Source: Phycobacter sedimenti
GTDB lineage: Bacteria; Pseudomonadota; Alphaproteobacteria; Rhodobacterales; Rhodobacteraceae
Reading direction: 5' to 3'
Assembly: GCF_038148855.1 (NCBI RefSeq)
Contig: NZ_JBBVGR010000010.1
Coordinates: 62,001-126,000, forward strand
DNA: 64,000 nucleotides
Numbering within the stretch: the stretch's first letter is position 1; every line of letters starts with the position of its first letter. Shown here piece by piece: positions 44,920 to 54,192 of the stretch. The notes beneath the pieces are model-generated. The model had not been told where the DNA came from. It made no database searches and saw only the letters and a list, made by a program, of their open reading frames with translations. Made by a program: the position numbers and the translations under genes.

Positions 44920-46917
44920 ATGGTAAAATCACGGCGGGGTTTGCGCCGCCCCGGCAAGACGCCTTTCAGACCGCTGGTCGCGCCCCATGCATCGCTGCAA
45001 GGGGCGCCCCGCAGAAGCCGAAGCGACGAGCCCCCCCTCGGTCGCAACGATATCCATAGCCCTTACAGTGACGCGTCCAATCAGCGGCAGCAGACGATCT
45101 CAGGTACACCTGAAACGCTGCATCGGCTGATACTCAGCCAGCACGGCAAACCCGTCTCCGAGCAAGAGCCGATTGGCAGCCAGACCCGCCCAGTGACTGT
45201 CGCGGCAACATCGGCAGCCCGACACCCCAAGCGATCCCCTGCCCGGTTTCGTCATATTGACCTTGACCGCGCGCCTCCCGACAAGAGCCTGTTGAACCGC
45301 ATGCCGCCTGCCTTCTGGCTGCGCCATGCCACCGTGCCCTGGCTTCGCCTTGGCAATGCGGTGGTTGTGGCTATGGCCGACCTTTCACAGGTTCAAGTCG
45401 TGCAGGACGCTTTGGGAAAACAATTCGGAAAGGTCATTCCGATTTCGGCCCCTGAGGACCAGATCCTGAAGCATCTGACGGCGAACCTAGGAAACCAGAT
45501 GGCACGGCGTGCCAGCATCTCTTTGCCGCAGGTGCACAGCAGCCGATTTCTGGCCGATCGTAATCTGCGCGCCCACTATGCGCTTTGGGCCAGTCTGGTC
45601 CTGAGCCTGAGCTTGCTGTTTCCCATGGCCATGTTCATCGCAGCCTGCGGAATGACCTTGCTGCTACTGGTGTTGTTCACAGGGTTCCGACTGGCCGGAA
45701 TAGCAGGGTTTGTGAGTGCGCAGCACCGTTCGGAAACACGGAGCCGCACCACGCATGATACCCGGAGACTGCCAAGGATATCCATTCTGGTTCCCCTGTT
45801 CCAGGAAGCCGAGATCAGCAAGGACTTGTTGAAGCGCCTCGCCAAAGTAGAATATACGCACCACTTGCTAGAGATTTTCCTGGTGCTTGAGGACGGTGAT
45901 CGCATGACGTTGAACGCGGTGCGCGCAGCGGTGCTGCCGACCTGGATCAAAGTGGTCAAAGTGCCCGAATACGGAGACCTCAAGACAAAGCCTCGTGCGC
46001 TGAACTATGCTTTGAACTTTTGTCGAGGTGACATCATCGGGGTCTGGGATGCCGAAGATTCACCCATGGCCGACCAGTTGCATGAGGTTGCAGCAGCCTT
46101 TGCCAAGGCCTCTCCCGAGGTCGCCTGCGTCCAAGGGATCCTAGATTACTACAATCCCCGAACCACCTGGATCTCACGCTGTTTTACCCTGGAATACGCA
46201 AGCTGGTTTCGCATCATCCTGCCAGGCATCGCCAAACTGGGGCTCGTGGTCCCCTTAGGGGGAACGACCATGTTCGTGCGTCGGCAGGTTCTGGAGGAAG
46301 TCGGTGCGTGGGATGCCCACAATGTGACCGAGGATGCCGACTTGGGGGTGCGCCTGTGCCGGGCCGGATATCGCACAGAAATGCTGGCGTCCACCACCTA
46401 TGAAGAAGCAAATGCCCATGTCTGGCCCTGGATCAAGCAACGCTCGCGCTGGCTCAAGGGGTTCATGATGACCTACGCGACCCATATGCGCGCACCCCGT
46501 CAGTTGCTGCGGGATCTGGGCTGGCGGCAATTTCTCGGACTTCAGGTATTCTTTCTCTGCTCTGTCGGTCAGTTCCTGCTGGCCCCGATCCTCTGGAGCT
46601 TCTGGCTTGTGGCATTCGGCCTTCCACACCCGGCTGAAGGCCACGTTCCCGGCCTGTGGCTTTCGTTGGCGGTGGCCGTGCTTGTGTTCTTTGAACTCCT
46701 CAGTCAGGCAACTGCCATTTGCGCGGCCTTTGCCAGTAAGCGACGACGCCTGGCGCTTTGGGCACCCTGCCTTTTGTTCTACTACCTTCTGGGCGCCGCC
46801 GCCGCCTACAAAGCCCTATATGAGCTCGTGTTTCGGCCTTTCTTCTGGGACAAGACCAACCATGGCATTCACGCCCCTGATCCTGCCTCAAAAAACGAAT
46901 GCCGCAGCGCGCGCTGA
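44920..46917 (+). CDS. Membrane glycosyltransferase family 2 with N-terminal GspE-N-like domain (XagB-like)
   Basis: The 665-residue protein has a disordered basic N-terminus, a domain resembling the type II secretion GspE/MshE N-terminal region (about residues 105-200, VVVAMADLSQVQVVQDALG), two helices (about 225-265), a processive GT2 catalytic domain and three or four C-terminal helices. The GT2 signature is complete: EDGD (about 324), DAED (about 377), TEDAD (about 469) and QRSRW (about 507). It should polymerise and export an exopolysaccharide. Some GspE-N domains bind c-di-GMP, but I do not see the full binding motif. No clear ribosome-binding site precedes the ATG. Confidence 0.85.
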   Translation: MVKSRRGLRRPGKTPFRPLVAPHASLQGAPRRSRSDEPPLGRNDIHSPYSDASNQRQQTISGTPETLHRLILSQHGKPVSEQEPIGSQTRPVTVAATSAARHPKRSPARFRHIDLDRAPPDKSLLNRMPPAFWLRHATVPWLRLGNAVVVAMADLSQVQVVQDALGKQFGKVIPISAPEDQILKHLTANLGNQMARRASISLPQVHSSRFLADRNLRAHYALWASLVLSLSLLFPMAMFIAACGMTLLLLVLFTGFRLAGIAGFVSAQHRSETRSRTTHDTRRLPRISILVPLFQEAEISKDLLKRLAKVEYTHHLLEIFLVLEDGDRMTLNAVRAAVLPTWIKVVKVPEYGDLKTKPRALNYALNFCRGDIIGVWDAEDSPMADQLHEVAAAFAKASPEVACVQGILDYYNPRTTWISRCFTLEYASWFRIILPGIAKLGLVVPLGGTTMFVRRQVLEEVGAWDAHNVTEDADLGVRLCRAGYRTEMLASTTYEEANAHVWPWIKQRSRWLKGFMMTYATHMRAPRQLLRDLGWRQFLGLQVFFLCSVGQFLLAPILWSFWLVAFGLPHPAEGHVPGLWLSLAVAVLVFFELLSQATAICAAFASKRRRLALWAPCLLFYYLLGAAAAYKALYELVFRPFFWDKTNHGIHAPDPASKNECRSAR

Positions 46918-46927
46918 CAGCCCGCGA

Positions 46928-47578
46928 TCACCCTTTGCTGCGATCACCGGCATCCTGTTTGAGCCGTGTCATGAAGGCGATAGAGATATGGTCTCTAAGG
47001 GCCTCTGAGGCACCTTCGGCATCGCGTTTGCTGATGGCATCCACAATCCCCTTGTGTTCGGACTGGGCAATCTTGCCCCGCCCCTCGGCGGCGAGGGAGG
47101 TCGTTGCCATCAGCGCCATGGTGCGGTGCACCAGATCAAGCTGCTGCACAAGATAACGGTTGTGAGAGGCAAGGTGGATCTGTTCATGAAAGCGCCGGTT
47201 CGCTCGAGCCAGTTCCGTTGGATTGTCCACCAGTTGATCGTCAGCCTTCACCATTTCCTGAAGAACACGGATTTCCTCGTCGGTGGCATGCTGCGCTGCA
47301 AGAGCCGCGGCCAGTCCCTCCAGTTCGCGCCGCACCACGTACAGCTCGGCCATCTGGTTGTGATCCAGCGACGCCACGATCAGCGAGCGCCCGTCGCGCT
47401 CCAGAAGCGATTGTGTTTCCAGACGCTGCAATGCCTCGCGGATGGGCGTGCGCGACACACCGAACCGTTCGGCCAGGTCGCTTTCCACAAGCCGGTCCCC
47501 CGGTTTGAAAACACCCACATCGATGGCCTCAAGTATAAGGGCGTAGGCATCTTTCTGGTTGCTTCGGTTCTGGCTCAT
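46928..47578 (-). CDS. GntR-family regulator (FadR/FCD subgroup)
   Basis: The protein of about 216 residues has an N-terminal winged helix (ESDLAERFGVSRTPIREALQRLE) and a C-terminal all-helical FCD ligand domain (ANRRFHEQIHLASHNRYL, with metal-type His). Its ligand is probably a small carboxylate. The start is taken as ATG 47578; ATG 47599 would add seven residues. An inverted repeat, CGGTCT-N7-AGACCG (47601-47619), lies upstream and could be its operator. The end converges on the GT2 gene with a ten-base gap. Confidence 0.87.
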   Translation of the reverse strand: MSQNRSNQKDAYALILEAIDVGVFKPGDRLVESDLAERFGVSRTPIREALQRLETQSLLERDGRSLIVASLDHNQMAELYVVRRELEGLAAALAAQHATDEEIRVLQEMVKADDQLVDNPTELARANRRFHEQIHLASHNRYLVQQLDLVHRTMALMATTSLAAEGRGKIAQSEHKGIVDAISKRDAEGASEALRDHISIAFMTRLKQDAGDRSKG

Positions 47579-47733
47579 TGGTTTTCCAACTTGGTACATT
47601 CGGTCTTTTCTACAGACCGCCGGCGACCAATCAAGCCTTTAGAACAGTTTGCGCCTAAATCACGCAGTCTCTTGCACCCCCTTGCCGTCCAGGCCGGATT
47701 GCAAAACCGGCGCCAAGCCCCTATTCGGAACCT

Positions 47734-48378
47734 ATGGTAAAACCCTTCTTTTCTCATGTCCGCCACTGGGTCTTTGACCTCGACAATACCCTGTATCCGC
47801 CCTCGGCCCGGCTGTTTGACCAGATCGAGGTCAAGATGGCGGAGTACGTGATGCGCGAACTGGGCGTTGACAGGGCCGAGGCGGATCGCCTGCGCAAGCA
47901 CTACTGGCGCGAGCACGGCACCACTCTGGCCGGTTTGATGAAGGAACATGAGATCGATCCCGATCCCTACCTGGATGCCGTCCACGACATCTCGTTCGAT
48001 CCTCTTGAACCAGACGCGGAGCTGGCCGCCCGCATCAAAGACCTGCCTGGCAAGCGCATCGTCTACACCAATGGCAGCGCGCCTTATGCCGAACGGGTGC
48101 TTGAGGCGCGTGGCCTGTCGGGTTTGTTTGATGGGGTTTACGGGGTCGAACATGCGAACTATCGCCCCAAACCCGAACGGCAGGCCTTTGACACCGTATT
48201 CGCCAAGGCGGGCATTGCTGCCGAAACAGCCGCCATGTTCGAGGATGACCCACGCAACCTCGAGGCCCCCCACGCCATGGGCATGCGCACCATTCACGTT
48301 GCACCCGACCCGCACGACCGCGACCACATTCACCATCACACCGATGACCTGAGCAGCTTTCTCGCACGGCTGCTGTAA
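47734..48378 (+). CDS. HAD-family pyrimidine 5'-nucleotidase
   Basis: The 214-residue protein has the HAD motif I WVFDLDNTLYPP, motif II in VYTNGSAPY, the lysine in RPKPERQAF and the acidic motif FEDDPRN. The DLDNTLYP start and length are typical of the SDT1/PHM8-like pyrimidine 5'-nucleotidase group, which dephosphorylates UMP and CMP. The His-rich tail (HDRDHIHHH) is unusual and could bind metal. It is divergent from the GntR gene. Confidence 0.88.
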   Translation: MVKPFFSHVRHWVFDLDNTLYPPSARLFDQIEVKMAEYVMRELGVDRAEADRLRKHYWREHGTTLAGLMKEHEIDPDPYLDAVHDISFDPLEPDAELAARIKDLPGKRIVYTNGSAPYAERVLEARGLSGLFDGVYGVEHANYRPKPERQAFDTVFAKAGIAAETAAMFEDDPRNLEAPHAMGMRTIHVAPDPHDRDHIHHHTDDLSSFLARLL

Positions 48379-48465
48379 GACGTACCGGCTGCGACGAAAT
48401 CGCACCTCGAAGTGTCATACTTGCTGACCTAGATGCCCGGTAGAAACCGATCTAGGAAACGCGAC

Positions 48466-48714
48466 ATGACTGCATATACCCTGCCTGAGCGTCTGTCCCT
48501 GTGGCAGCGCATCCTGTTTTCCATCCCCTTGCTGGGCCGTATGGCAAAAGAGGTCGCCTATGGCGCGGCCGACAACATCTACTACGCACTCGGGACCTTC
48601 GTGAGCCTTTGGGGCTGCTCGATCCTGATGTTCGGAATTCCCGGTCTCTACATACCTGCCTTGTGCCTTGTACCTGTGATGTTCACGCTGCTGATCCTGA
48701 TCACCCGCGGATAG
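48466..48714 (+). CDS. Small two-helix membrane protein of unknown function
   Basis: The 82-residue product has two hydrophobic stretches, about residues 42-58 (LGTFVSLWGCSILMFGI) and 60-80 (LYIPALCLVPVMFTLLILIT). The N-terminus is amphipathic (LSLWQRILFSIPLLGRMAKEV). I do not recognise a family. TAGGAAACGCGAC precedes the ATG. It lies upstream of the UbiH-type gene on the same strand and could be cotranscribed, although an assembly role in ubiquinone synthesis would be speculation. Confidence 0.65.
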   Translation: MTAYTLPERLSLWQRILFSIPLLGRMAKEVAYGAADNIYYALGTFVSLWGCSILMFGIPGLYIPALCLVPVMFTLLILITRG

Positions 48715-48788
48715 AGACCATATGCCGCTTGTCATTCTGCGTTCGGGAGGCATATCTCAGCGCAGGACGACGACGAAAGGCGGCAGCC

Positions 48789-49985
48789 ATGACCCAGATC
48801 TGCGACATCCTGATTTCCGGCGGCGGCATTGCCGGCCTCACTGCAGCCGCCGCCTTTGGCTCAGCCGGGTTCCAGGTCATCTGCGTCGACCCCACGCCCC
48901 CCGTGACCGAACGGGATGTCGAGGGATCAGACCTGCGCACAACAGCACTCTTGCAGCCTGCCCGAGATCTGCTTCAGCATCACGGCCTTTGGGAACGCCT
49001 GTCGGAACACGCAGCACCCCTGCAGGTGATGCGGATCGTCGATGCGGGCGGTGAGCAGCCGACGCCGCGCGTGATCAAGGACTTCAACGCGGCAGACATC
49101 TCTGATCGCCCCTTTGGATGGAACCTGCCCAACTGGCTGCTGCGGCGCGAACTGCTGGCCGCCCTCGCCGGGATGCCCAACGTCGATTTCCGCCCCGGCG
49201 TCGGCACCACGCATCTCTTTACCCGCCTCGGTGAGGCCCGCGTCACCCTCACTAATGGTCGGCAGGAACGGGCGCGGCTTGTCCTGGCGTGTGATGGGCG
49301 CAACTCCCCCATGCGCGAAGCCGCTGGCATTCCGGTCAAGACGACCCGCTATGGGCAAAAAGCGCTGGCCTTTGCCATCACCCACCCGGTGCCCCACGAA
49401 AACGTCTCGACCGAAATCCACCGTTCCGGGGGACCATTCACACTGGTGCCCCTGCCCGACTTCAAGGGCCAGCCCTCGTCTGCCGTGGTCTGGATGGAGC
49501 GCGGGCCAAGGGCGACCGAGCTTCTGAATATGGACGCAGCCACGTTTGAGGTGGAAATGACACGGCGCAGCTGTGGTCTGTTCGGGGGTCTCAAACTGGC
49601 GTCCAGGCGGACCATCTGGCCGATCATCAGCCAATCGGCCGAGCGGCTTTGCGGTGAACGGCTCGCCCTGATGGCCGAGGCCGCTCATGTGGTACCGCCC
49701 ATCGGCGCCCAGGGCCTCAACATGTCCTTGAGCGATCTGCGCTGCCTGCTTGACCTGGCATCAGCCCGCCCAGAGGGACTTGGAGATAGGGCCATGCTGG
49801 AGGCCTACCACAGGGCACGCCACCGGGACATCCTGTTGCGCGTCAAAGGCATCGACCTTTTGAACCGCACCTCCATGCTGGCGCCCCGCCCGTTGCGCGA
49901 TTTGCGCGCATTCGGCCTCAATGCACTCTATTCCATGGCGCCCGTGCGCAAGACGTTGATGCAGATGGGCCTTGGCGTGAAATAG
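48789..49985 (+). CDS. FAD-dependent UbiH/UbiF/VisC-family hydroxylase
   Basis: The 398-residue flavoprotein has the FAD Rossmann motif ISGGGIAGLTAAAAF at the N-terminus, the LVLACDGRNSPMRE motif mid-chain, and a C-terminal ALMAEAAHVVPPIGAQGLNMSLSD segment. The last is the ubiquinone hydroxylase signature. It probably hydroxylates the ring of a ubiquinone precursor; which position cannot be told from sequence. The ATG at 48789 has AAAGG upstream. The frame is open further upstream, but the motif fixes the start. Confidence 0.9.
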   Translation: MTQICDILISGGGIAGLTAAAAFGSAGFQVICVDPTPPVTERDVEGSDLRTTALLQPARDLLQHHGLWERLSEHAAPLQVMRIVDAGGEQPTPRVIKDFNAADISDRPFGWNLPNWLLRRELLAALAGMPNVDFRPGVGTTHLFTRLGEARVTLTNGRQERARLVLACDGRNSPMREAAGIPVKTTRYGQKALAFAITHPVPHENVSTEIHRSGGPFTLVPLPDFKGQPSSAVVWMERGPRATELLNMDAATFEVEMTRRSCGLFGGLKLASRRTIWPIISQSAERLCGERLALMAEAAHVVPPIGAQGLNMSLSDLRCLLDLASARPEGLGDRAMLEAYHRARHRDILLRVKGIDLLNRTSMLAPRPLRDLRAFGLNALYSMAPVRKTLMQMGLGVK

Positions 49986-50234
49986 CCCTGACGGGTCCGC
50001 TGACAGCCCCGGTTTAGGATCGGTGCGGTTTACAGCTCCATCTGCCCCGGCCCCGCTTGTCTGAAGGCCCGGCGCCCACATGCGGCGTCCTGTTTCCCCC
50101 GCGCCCCGCCGGAAAACCAGCCCTCATTGCGCTGCACGCATTCCCCTGTGCGCCATCCCAACTGACCCAAACCATCGGATCCCCCTGTTCCAAGGATTGG
50201 CCGACGTCGCTTCTGCACGCCGGGAAACAGCCCA

Positions 50235-50263
50235 TTGACACAACATGTACAGATCGGTACACC
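50235..50263 (+). promoter_or_regulatory. Orphan promoter with TetR-type operator
   Basis: A perfect -35 TTGACA (50235-50240), 17 bases and TACACC (50258-50263) overlap the palindrome TGTACAGATCGGTACA (50246-50261), which is symmetric at 14 of 16 positions. Such sites are typical of TetR/AcrR repressors. No TetR or efflux gene is adjacent. The stretch 49986-50461 otherwise holds only a 19-residue frame and no gene that I can support. Confidence 0.55.
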
Positions 50264-50311
50264 AATCGCACAGTTTAGTGAATATCGCAGACACAGTATT
50301 GATCTGAAAGC

Positions 50312-50371
50312 ATGTCCAATGATGCCTTCTTGCAGAAGAAACCTGCCCCATCTGAACCCTTTGCGCGGTGA
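50312..50371 (+). other. 19-residue frame downstream of the orphan promoter, possible gene remnant
   Basis: The frame reads MSNDAFLQKKPAPSEPFAR and stops at TGA 50369-50371. Its composition looks like the charged N-terminal tail of a regulator rather than random sequence. A one-base shift at the stop continues as an Ala-rich frame for about 30 codons. It may be the residual 5' end of a deleted or decayed TetR-type gene. This is weak evidence. Confidence 0.3.
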
Positions 50372-50461
50372 TGGCGCCCGCGCGCCCCTGGAAACCGCGG
50401 CAAACACCGGCAATCCGTCGGCCAAGGCATGCTTCCGGATCCCTGCATCGGGGAGATCACA

Positions 50462-51472
50462 ATGCCCACGGTAACAGCCGCTTTCGTAAAAGCGATGGCC
50501 AAGGCCGCTGGTCTTTCCCTCTCCGAGGACGGGCAACTCCTGTGCGCAGATGTGCTGCTTAAACGGTTCAACTACCCCCATGACGAGCAGATCCCAGAGG
50601 ACGCCTACTATGATACGCTCCAGTGCATCCGAACGCATTTCGGCGACGACCTTGGACTGATGCGCGCCTATGCCGCTACAATCACGCTCGACGATCTCGG
50701 TGTGCTAGGTCTGGCAGTCAAGACCGCGCCGGACCTGCGCACCGCTCTGACCGTGATCCAGCGGTATTTTTCCTTGATGACCGATACCGTGGTCTATCGT
50801 TTTGACGAAACAGGTGACCTGGCCTACCTGAGCATCGAGGAACAGACAGGTCGGCATCCGGCCCTGCGGTTTCGAAACGAATGCGCATTGTTCAGCCTGA
50901 TGCGCAGCATCAGTGCGCTCTGTACCACGGATGACGTGTTTCAGCAGGTCTCTTTCCGGCACGGATGCCCGACCGATGAACGCGCTTACGTCCGGCATTT
51001 TGGATGTGATGTGCGCTTTGGCTCTTCCAGCGACTCCCTCTGGATCAGCTCCGACGCGCTGGCAACGCCCATCGGCCGGGGCGACAAGGCTGTCTGCAAT
51101 TTCCTGGTTGCGCACCTTGAAGAAGAGCTCTCCAACCTCAGCCGTCAACCTCCACTGATGGCGGAACTGATGCAGCATGTGACACGTGCCCTGCAGCACG
51201 GGCTTCCGCAGGCGGCAGACATCGCGCGCACCATGGGCATGAGCGAGCGCACACTCTATCGCCGACTGGCCGATGACGGGCTCACATATCGCGATGCTCT
51301 GCAAAAGGCCCAGAGTGAACTGGCTCACGAGCTTTTGACATCCTCCGACCGCTCGATCGCCGAGATCGCCTTTCTCACCGGATTTTCCGAGCAAAGCGCC
51401 TTCAGCAGGGCCTTCAAACGCTGGTCTGGCCTCGCCCCTGCCCAGTATCGCCAGAAACCTGACACCGTCTGA
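50462..51472 (+). CDS. AraC-family regulator with arabinose-binding-type N-terminal domain
   Basis: The 336-residue protein has an N-terminal AraC-type ligand/dimerisation region (about 20-200, of the kind found in OruR/VirS-like regulators) and a C-terminal double helix-turn-helix (ADIARTMGMSERTLYRRLADDGLTY, then SIAEIAFLTGFSEQSAFSRAFKRWSG). The ligand is unknown. The ATG at 50462 has GGGAGATCACA upstream. The preceding 476 bases hold no other gene, so its promoter is in that stretch. Confidence 0.9.
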   Translation: MPTVTAAFVKAMAKAAGLSLSEDGQLLCADVLLKRFNYPHDEQIPEDAYYDTLQCIRTHFGDDLGLMRAYAATITLDDLGVLGLAVKTAPDLRTALTVIQRYFSLMTDTVVYRFDETGDLAYLSIEEQTGRHPALRFRNECALFSLMRSISALCTTDDVFQQVSFRHGCPTDERAYVRHFGCDVRFGSSSDSLWISSDALATPIGRGDKAVCNFLVAHLEEELSNLSRQPPLMAELMQHVTRALQHGLPQAADIARTMGMSERTLYRRLADDGLTYRDALQKAQSELAHELLTSSDRSIAEIAFLTGFSEQSAFSRAFKRWSGLAPAQYRQKPDTV

Positions 51473-51626
51473 CAGCTTGCCTTTGGCCTCGTGGCAGAAA
51501 CAGCCACAAAGCTGGCAGAGCCTGCCAAGACCCGACACAGATGCCGCGGTAAATTCGACGTTGAAAGACACCACGGCAACGACATCACCGCAGTGGCGCT
51601 CGGCGCCTCAACAAAGGATCACACGA

Positions 51627-51752
51627 ATGAAAGAGATGACATCCCTCGTCGTTCTGGCGCTTGCAGCCGCGATGGCAACCGGCCTCGTACTGTTGCCGAT
51701 CACAATGCCATACACCGTCAACGCCACACAGATTGTGACGTTGACGGCCTGA
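51627..51752 (+). CDS. Small single-helix protein, 41 residues
   Basis: The frame begins MKEMTSLVVLALAAAMATG and has one hydrophobic segment that could be a membrane helix or a signal peptide. AAAGGA lies eight bases upstream of the ATG, a good ribosome-binding site. It ends 17 bases before the converging dabA stop. I recognise no family. A real small protein is plausible but unproven. Confidence 0.45.
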   Translation: MKEMTSLVVLALAAAMATGLVLLPITMPYTVNATQIVTLTA

Positions 51753-51768
51753 TGATCCAGGCACCGCG

Positions 51769-54177
51769 CTACTCTGCGGCGATCGCCTGCCCGGCGCTGT
51801 CGTTCCGGCTGATTGGCGACCACTTCAAATCGCCGTCATACCGCCAGGCCAGCTTGCCATCATCATCCATGGCAATCAGGTGCAGCCAGCGGTTGTCGAA
51901 CAGATCCCGCACATTTGAATGACGCGCCAGGATATCACTCATCGCCTCCCGGGGGGCCTCGATGATCACCGACAGGCGCAGCGGGTCATGCTGAAAACCG
52001 TCGCCATCATGCACGGACTGCCAGGGAAGACCGCCGCGCAGATTGCCGCCGTTCCCTTCCAGCACACCGATACCGCCCACGACGTTGTGCAACAGCTTGT
52101 TGCCACCGCCGAACAGATCCGGCGTCACGGTTGAACCGTAGTACTGAAGGCTGATCCAGCTGGCGACCTGAACCGGGGCGGTCATGATCAGTTCCAGCAC
52201 AGAGAAGCCCTCATCCGCGCGCCAGTCATAGCTGTGAAGGAACGACTGCCCCTCGAGCAAAGCGCCCGTGCTGCGCGAACGAGGCGCGGCGATGAAGGCG
52301 CGGCAACCGCCAAGACCCCACTCCGGCCGCGTCTCCGCCCAGTCCTGCGCGCGGCGCAGCACATCCGCCTCGCCCATCGCTCGGGGCAGCCGACGGGCCC
52401 GCTCGCCACGTGCAAGACGCCCGGCCGCCGCCAGCATCTCTTTCAGCCTAGCGATGTCGTCGGCCTTTGAGGTATCCGGCAGATCCTCCTCAAACAGAGT
52501 TACCTTGTCCGTTGTCGTGTGATGCATTGCAGGCAGGAAAACGGTATCCGCCGGGATCTCGATACCTTCGGAAGCCAGACCCGAGCGCACTTCGGAATTG
52601 TTCAGCAAACCGGCCAGAAGACGCGCGTTGACGTCCCCGGCAAACCCGCCGCAAGCCCCGCAGTGCAAAGCGCTTTCGTGGGGGTTGTTGGTGACATCCG
52701 CACCGTGACCAGCCAGCATGACAAGCGGGGCGAAGCCGCTGGTCAGGGACATGGCACTCAGTACCGTTTTGGCCATTGTGACGCGCTGCGCAAGATCAAT
52801 GCCGGGATCCAGTTGAGGAGCCGGGTCCGCCTTGTGATCATGCCCTATGCCCAGCGCATCGCGCACCAACTTGCCCGCATAGACGGGTCCCGTTGCCTCG
52901 ACAAAGGCAAAGGAGGAGACAGCCGCCAGCTTGAACCGCCCCCAGGCCCGTTTTGCCCGCGCAACACCGCGCCGTTTGAGGTTGATCTGCTCGCCTTCAT
53001 GGGCCTGCGAGACGACGCCCGGCTGCAGCAGAACCGGCCCACGCGCCTCGACCACGTCGGACCCTGCGCATTGGTGCGCCGCCGCCAGACCAAAGAAGCC
53101 TGCAAACCCGATGGTCTCGATCCCTGCGCCCTGCGCTTCAAGGGCGCGGCGGAACACTTCGGAGCGCACATCGATACAGAAGGCCGCCTGCACATCGGGG
53201 CGCCCCTGCAGGGACCGCCCATCGCCTGCGGCCAGCACGTCAGCCAGCCGCCGCTGCTCTGCCCGCTCCCCTGCCTCCTGCAGAACCACGTCGATCACGA
53301 TATCACGGGTCGGGGTCACGGGCGCTTCATGCGCCGCAACGACCTTTGCCCAGCGGTCCGCGATCTGGTCCTTGTACAGCCCGTAAAGCGCTTCTTCAAA
53401 AACCATGCGAATGGCGAGCAGCTCGGTGACGGAATTGTCGCTGTCTCCCTCCAGTTCTGCTTGCCACAGAAGGTAGCGGGCGTATTGACCCCAGCCCCCC
53501 AGGGTCATCAGCCAGCGGTGAAAGGCGGTGCCCGCAGCCGCAGGCGACAGGCCAAGCCTTTCCGAGGCCCGGCCAATGGCCCGCCAGTGAGACCGGTTTG
53601 TGGCGGCGACAAAGGCGCCAAATCCGCTCAGCCCGTGAATCTCAGGCGTCAGATCGCGCGCGCCGAATTCACGCCATGCGCTGAAGATGCCGCCCGCTCT
53701 GCCCGGCTGCCACAGCGCCTGGCCCTGATCGAAATGGCTGGCCGCCCAGACCCCGATCCGGTTTTCGATCAGCCCCGGCCAGTCGATGCCGGACACCTCA
53801 GCGGCCAGATCGGCAACCGTTGGCAGGACGTCTGGCAGGGTGCTTTCGGCATCAAGGCTGCTTAGAACGTCGCTCAGTCCGGGACGGTCAAAGGTCCCCT
53901 CCAGGCTCGAGAGCGCCTCCATGAGATCCTCTTCACGGATCTCGCCGCTCTCGAGTTTTGTTGCCCAATGGCTGCGCGCAGGCATGATGCGCTTGCCCGA
54001 CACCCGCGCCAGGCGGGCCGCGGTCACGGCCAAAGGCTCTCCGGTTTGCCCCAGAAACGGGTTGACGGCGACACTTGCAGACAGGGGAAACAGCGGCGGG
54101 ATCGCCTTGGCTGCTCCGTTTGCGGCATGGACAAGCTCAAGAAGGGCAGCGGGGAATACTTCGAATTTGGTCAGCAT
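51769..54177 (-). CDS. dabA: Inorganic carbon transporter subunit DabA (DUF2309)
   Basis: DabA is the cytoplasmic zinc subunit of the DAB carbon-accumulating pump. It resembles a beta-carbonic anhydrase and is thought to turn CO2 into bicarbonate in one direction, driven by its membrane partner. The 802 residues carry the expected metal-site motifs: CIDVRSE (Cys about 333, Asp about 335), LAGHGADVTNNP (His about 489) and LHCGACGG (Cys about 502). The start at 54177 follows GGAGCC. It lies 15 bases after dabB in a two-gene operon. Confidence 0.93.
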   Translation of the reverse strand: MLTKFEVFPAALLELVHAANGAAKAIPPLFPLSASVAVNPFLGQTGEPLAVTAARLARVSGKRIMPARSHWATKLESGEIREEDLMEALSSLEGTFDRPGLSDVLSSLDAESTLPDVLPTVADLAAEVSGIDWPGLIENRIGVWAASHFDQGQALWQPGRAGGIFSAWREFGARDLTPEIHGLSGFGAFVAATNRSHWRAIGRASERLGLSPAAAGTAFHRWLMTLGGWGQYARYLLWQAELEGDSDNSVTELLAIRMVFEEALYGLYKDQIADRWAKVVAAHEAPVTPTRDIVIDVVLQEAGERAEQRRLADVLAAGDGRSLQGRPDVQAAFCIDVRSEVFRRALEAQGAGIETIGFAGFFGLAAAHQCAGSDVVEARGPVLLQPGVVSQAHEGEQINLKRRGVARAKRAWGRFKLAAVSSFAFVEATGPVYAGKLVRDALGIGHDHKADPAPQLDPGIDLAQRVTMAKTVLSAMSLTSGFAPLVMLAGHGADVTNNPHESALHCGACGGFAGDVNARLLAGLLNNSEVRSGLASEGIEIPADTVFLPAMHHTTTDKVTLFEEDLPDTSKADDIARLKEMLAAAGRLARGERARRLPRAMGEADVLRRAQDWAETRPEWGLGGCRAFIAAPRSRSTGALLEGQSFLHSYDWRADEGFSVLELIMTAPVQVASWISLQYYGSTVTPDLFGGGNKLLHNVVGGIGVLEGNGGNLRGGLPWQSVHDGDGFQHDPLRLSVIIEAPREAMSDILARHSNVRDLFDNRWLHLIAMDDDGKLAWRYDGDLKWSPISRNDSAGQAIAAE

Positions 54178-54192
54178 GAAGAGGCTCCGATA

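Noticed and set aside
50030..50638. A 202-codon minus-strand frame in the ubiH-araC gap
   Set aside because: It runs over the AraC start, has no ribosome-binding site or domain and looks like a chance open frame.
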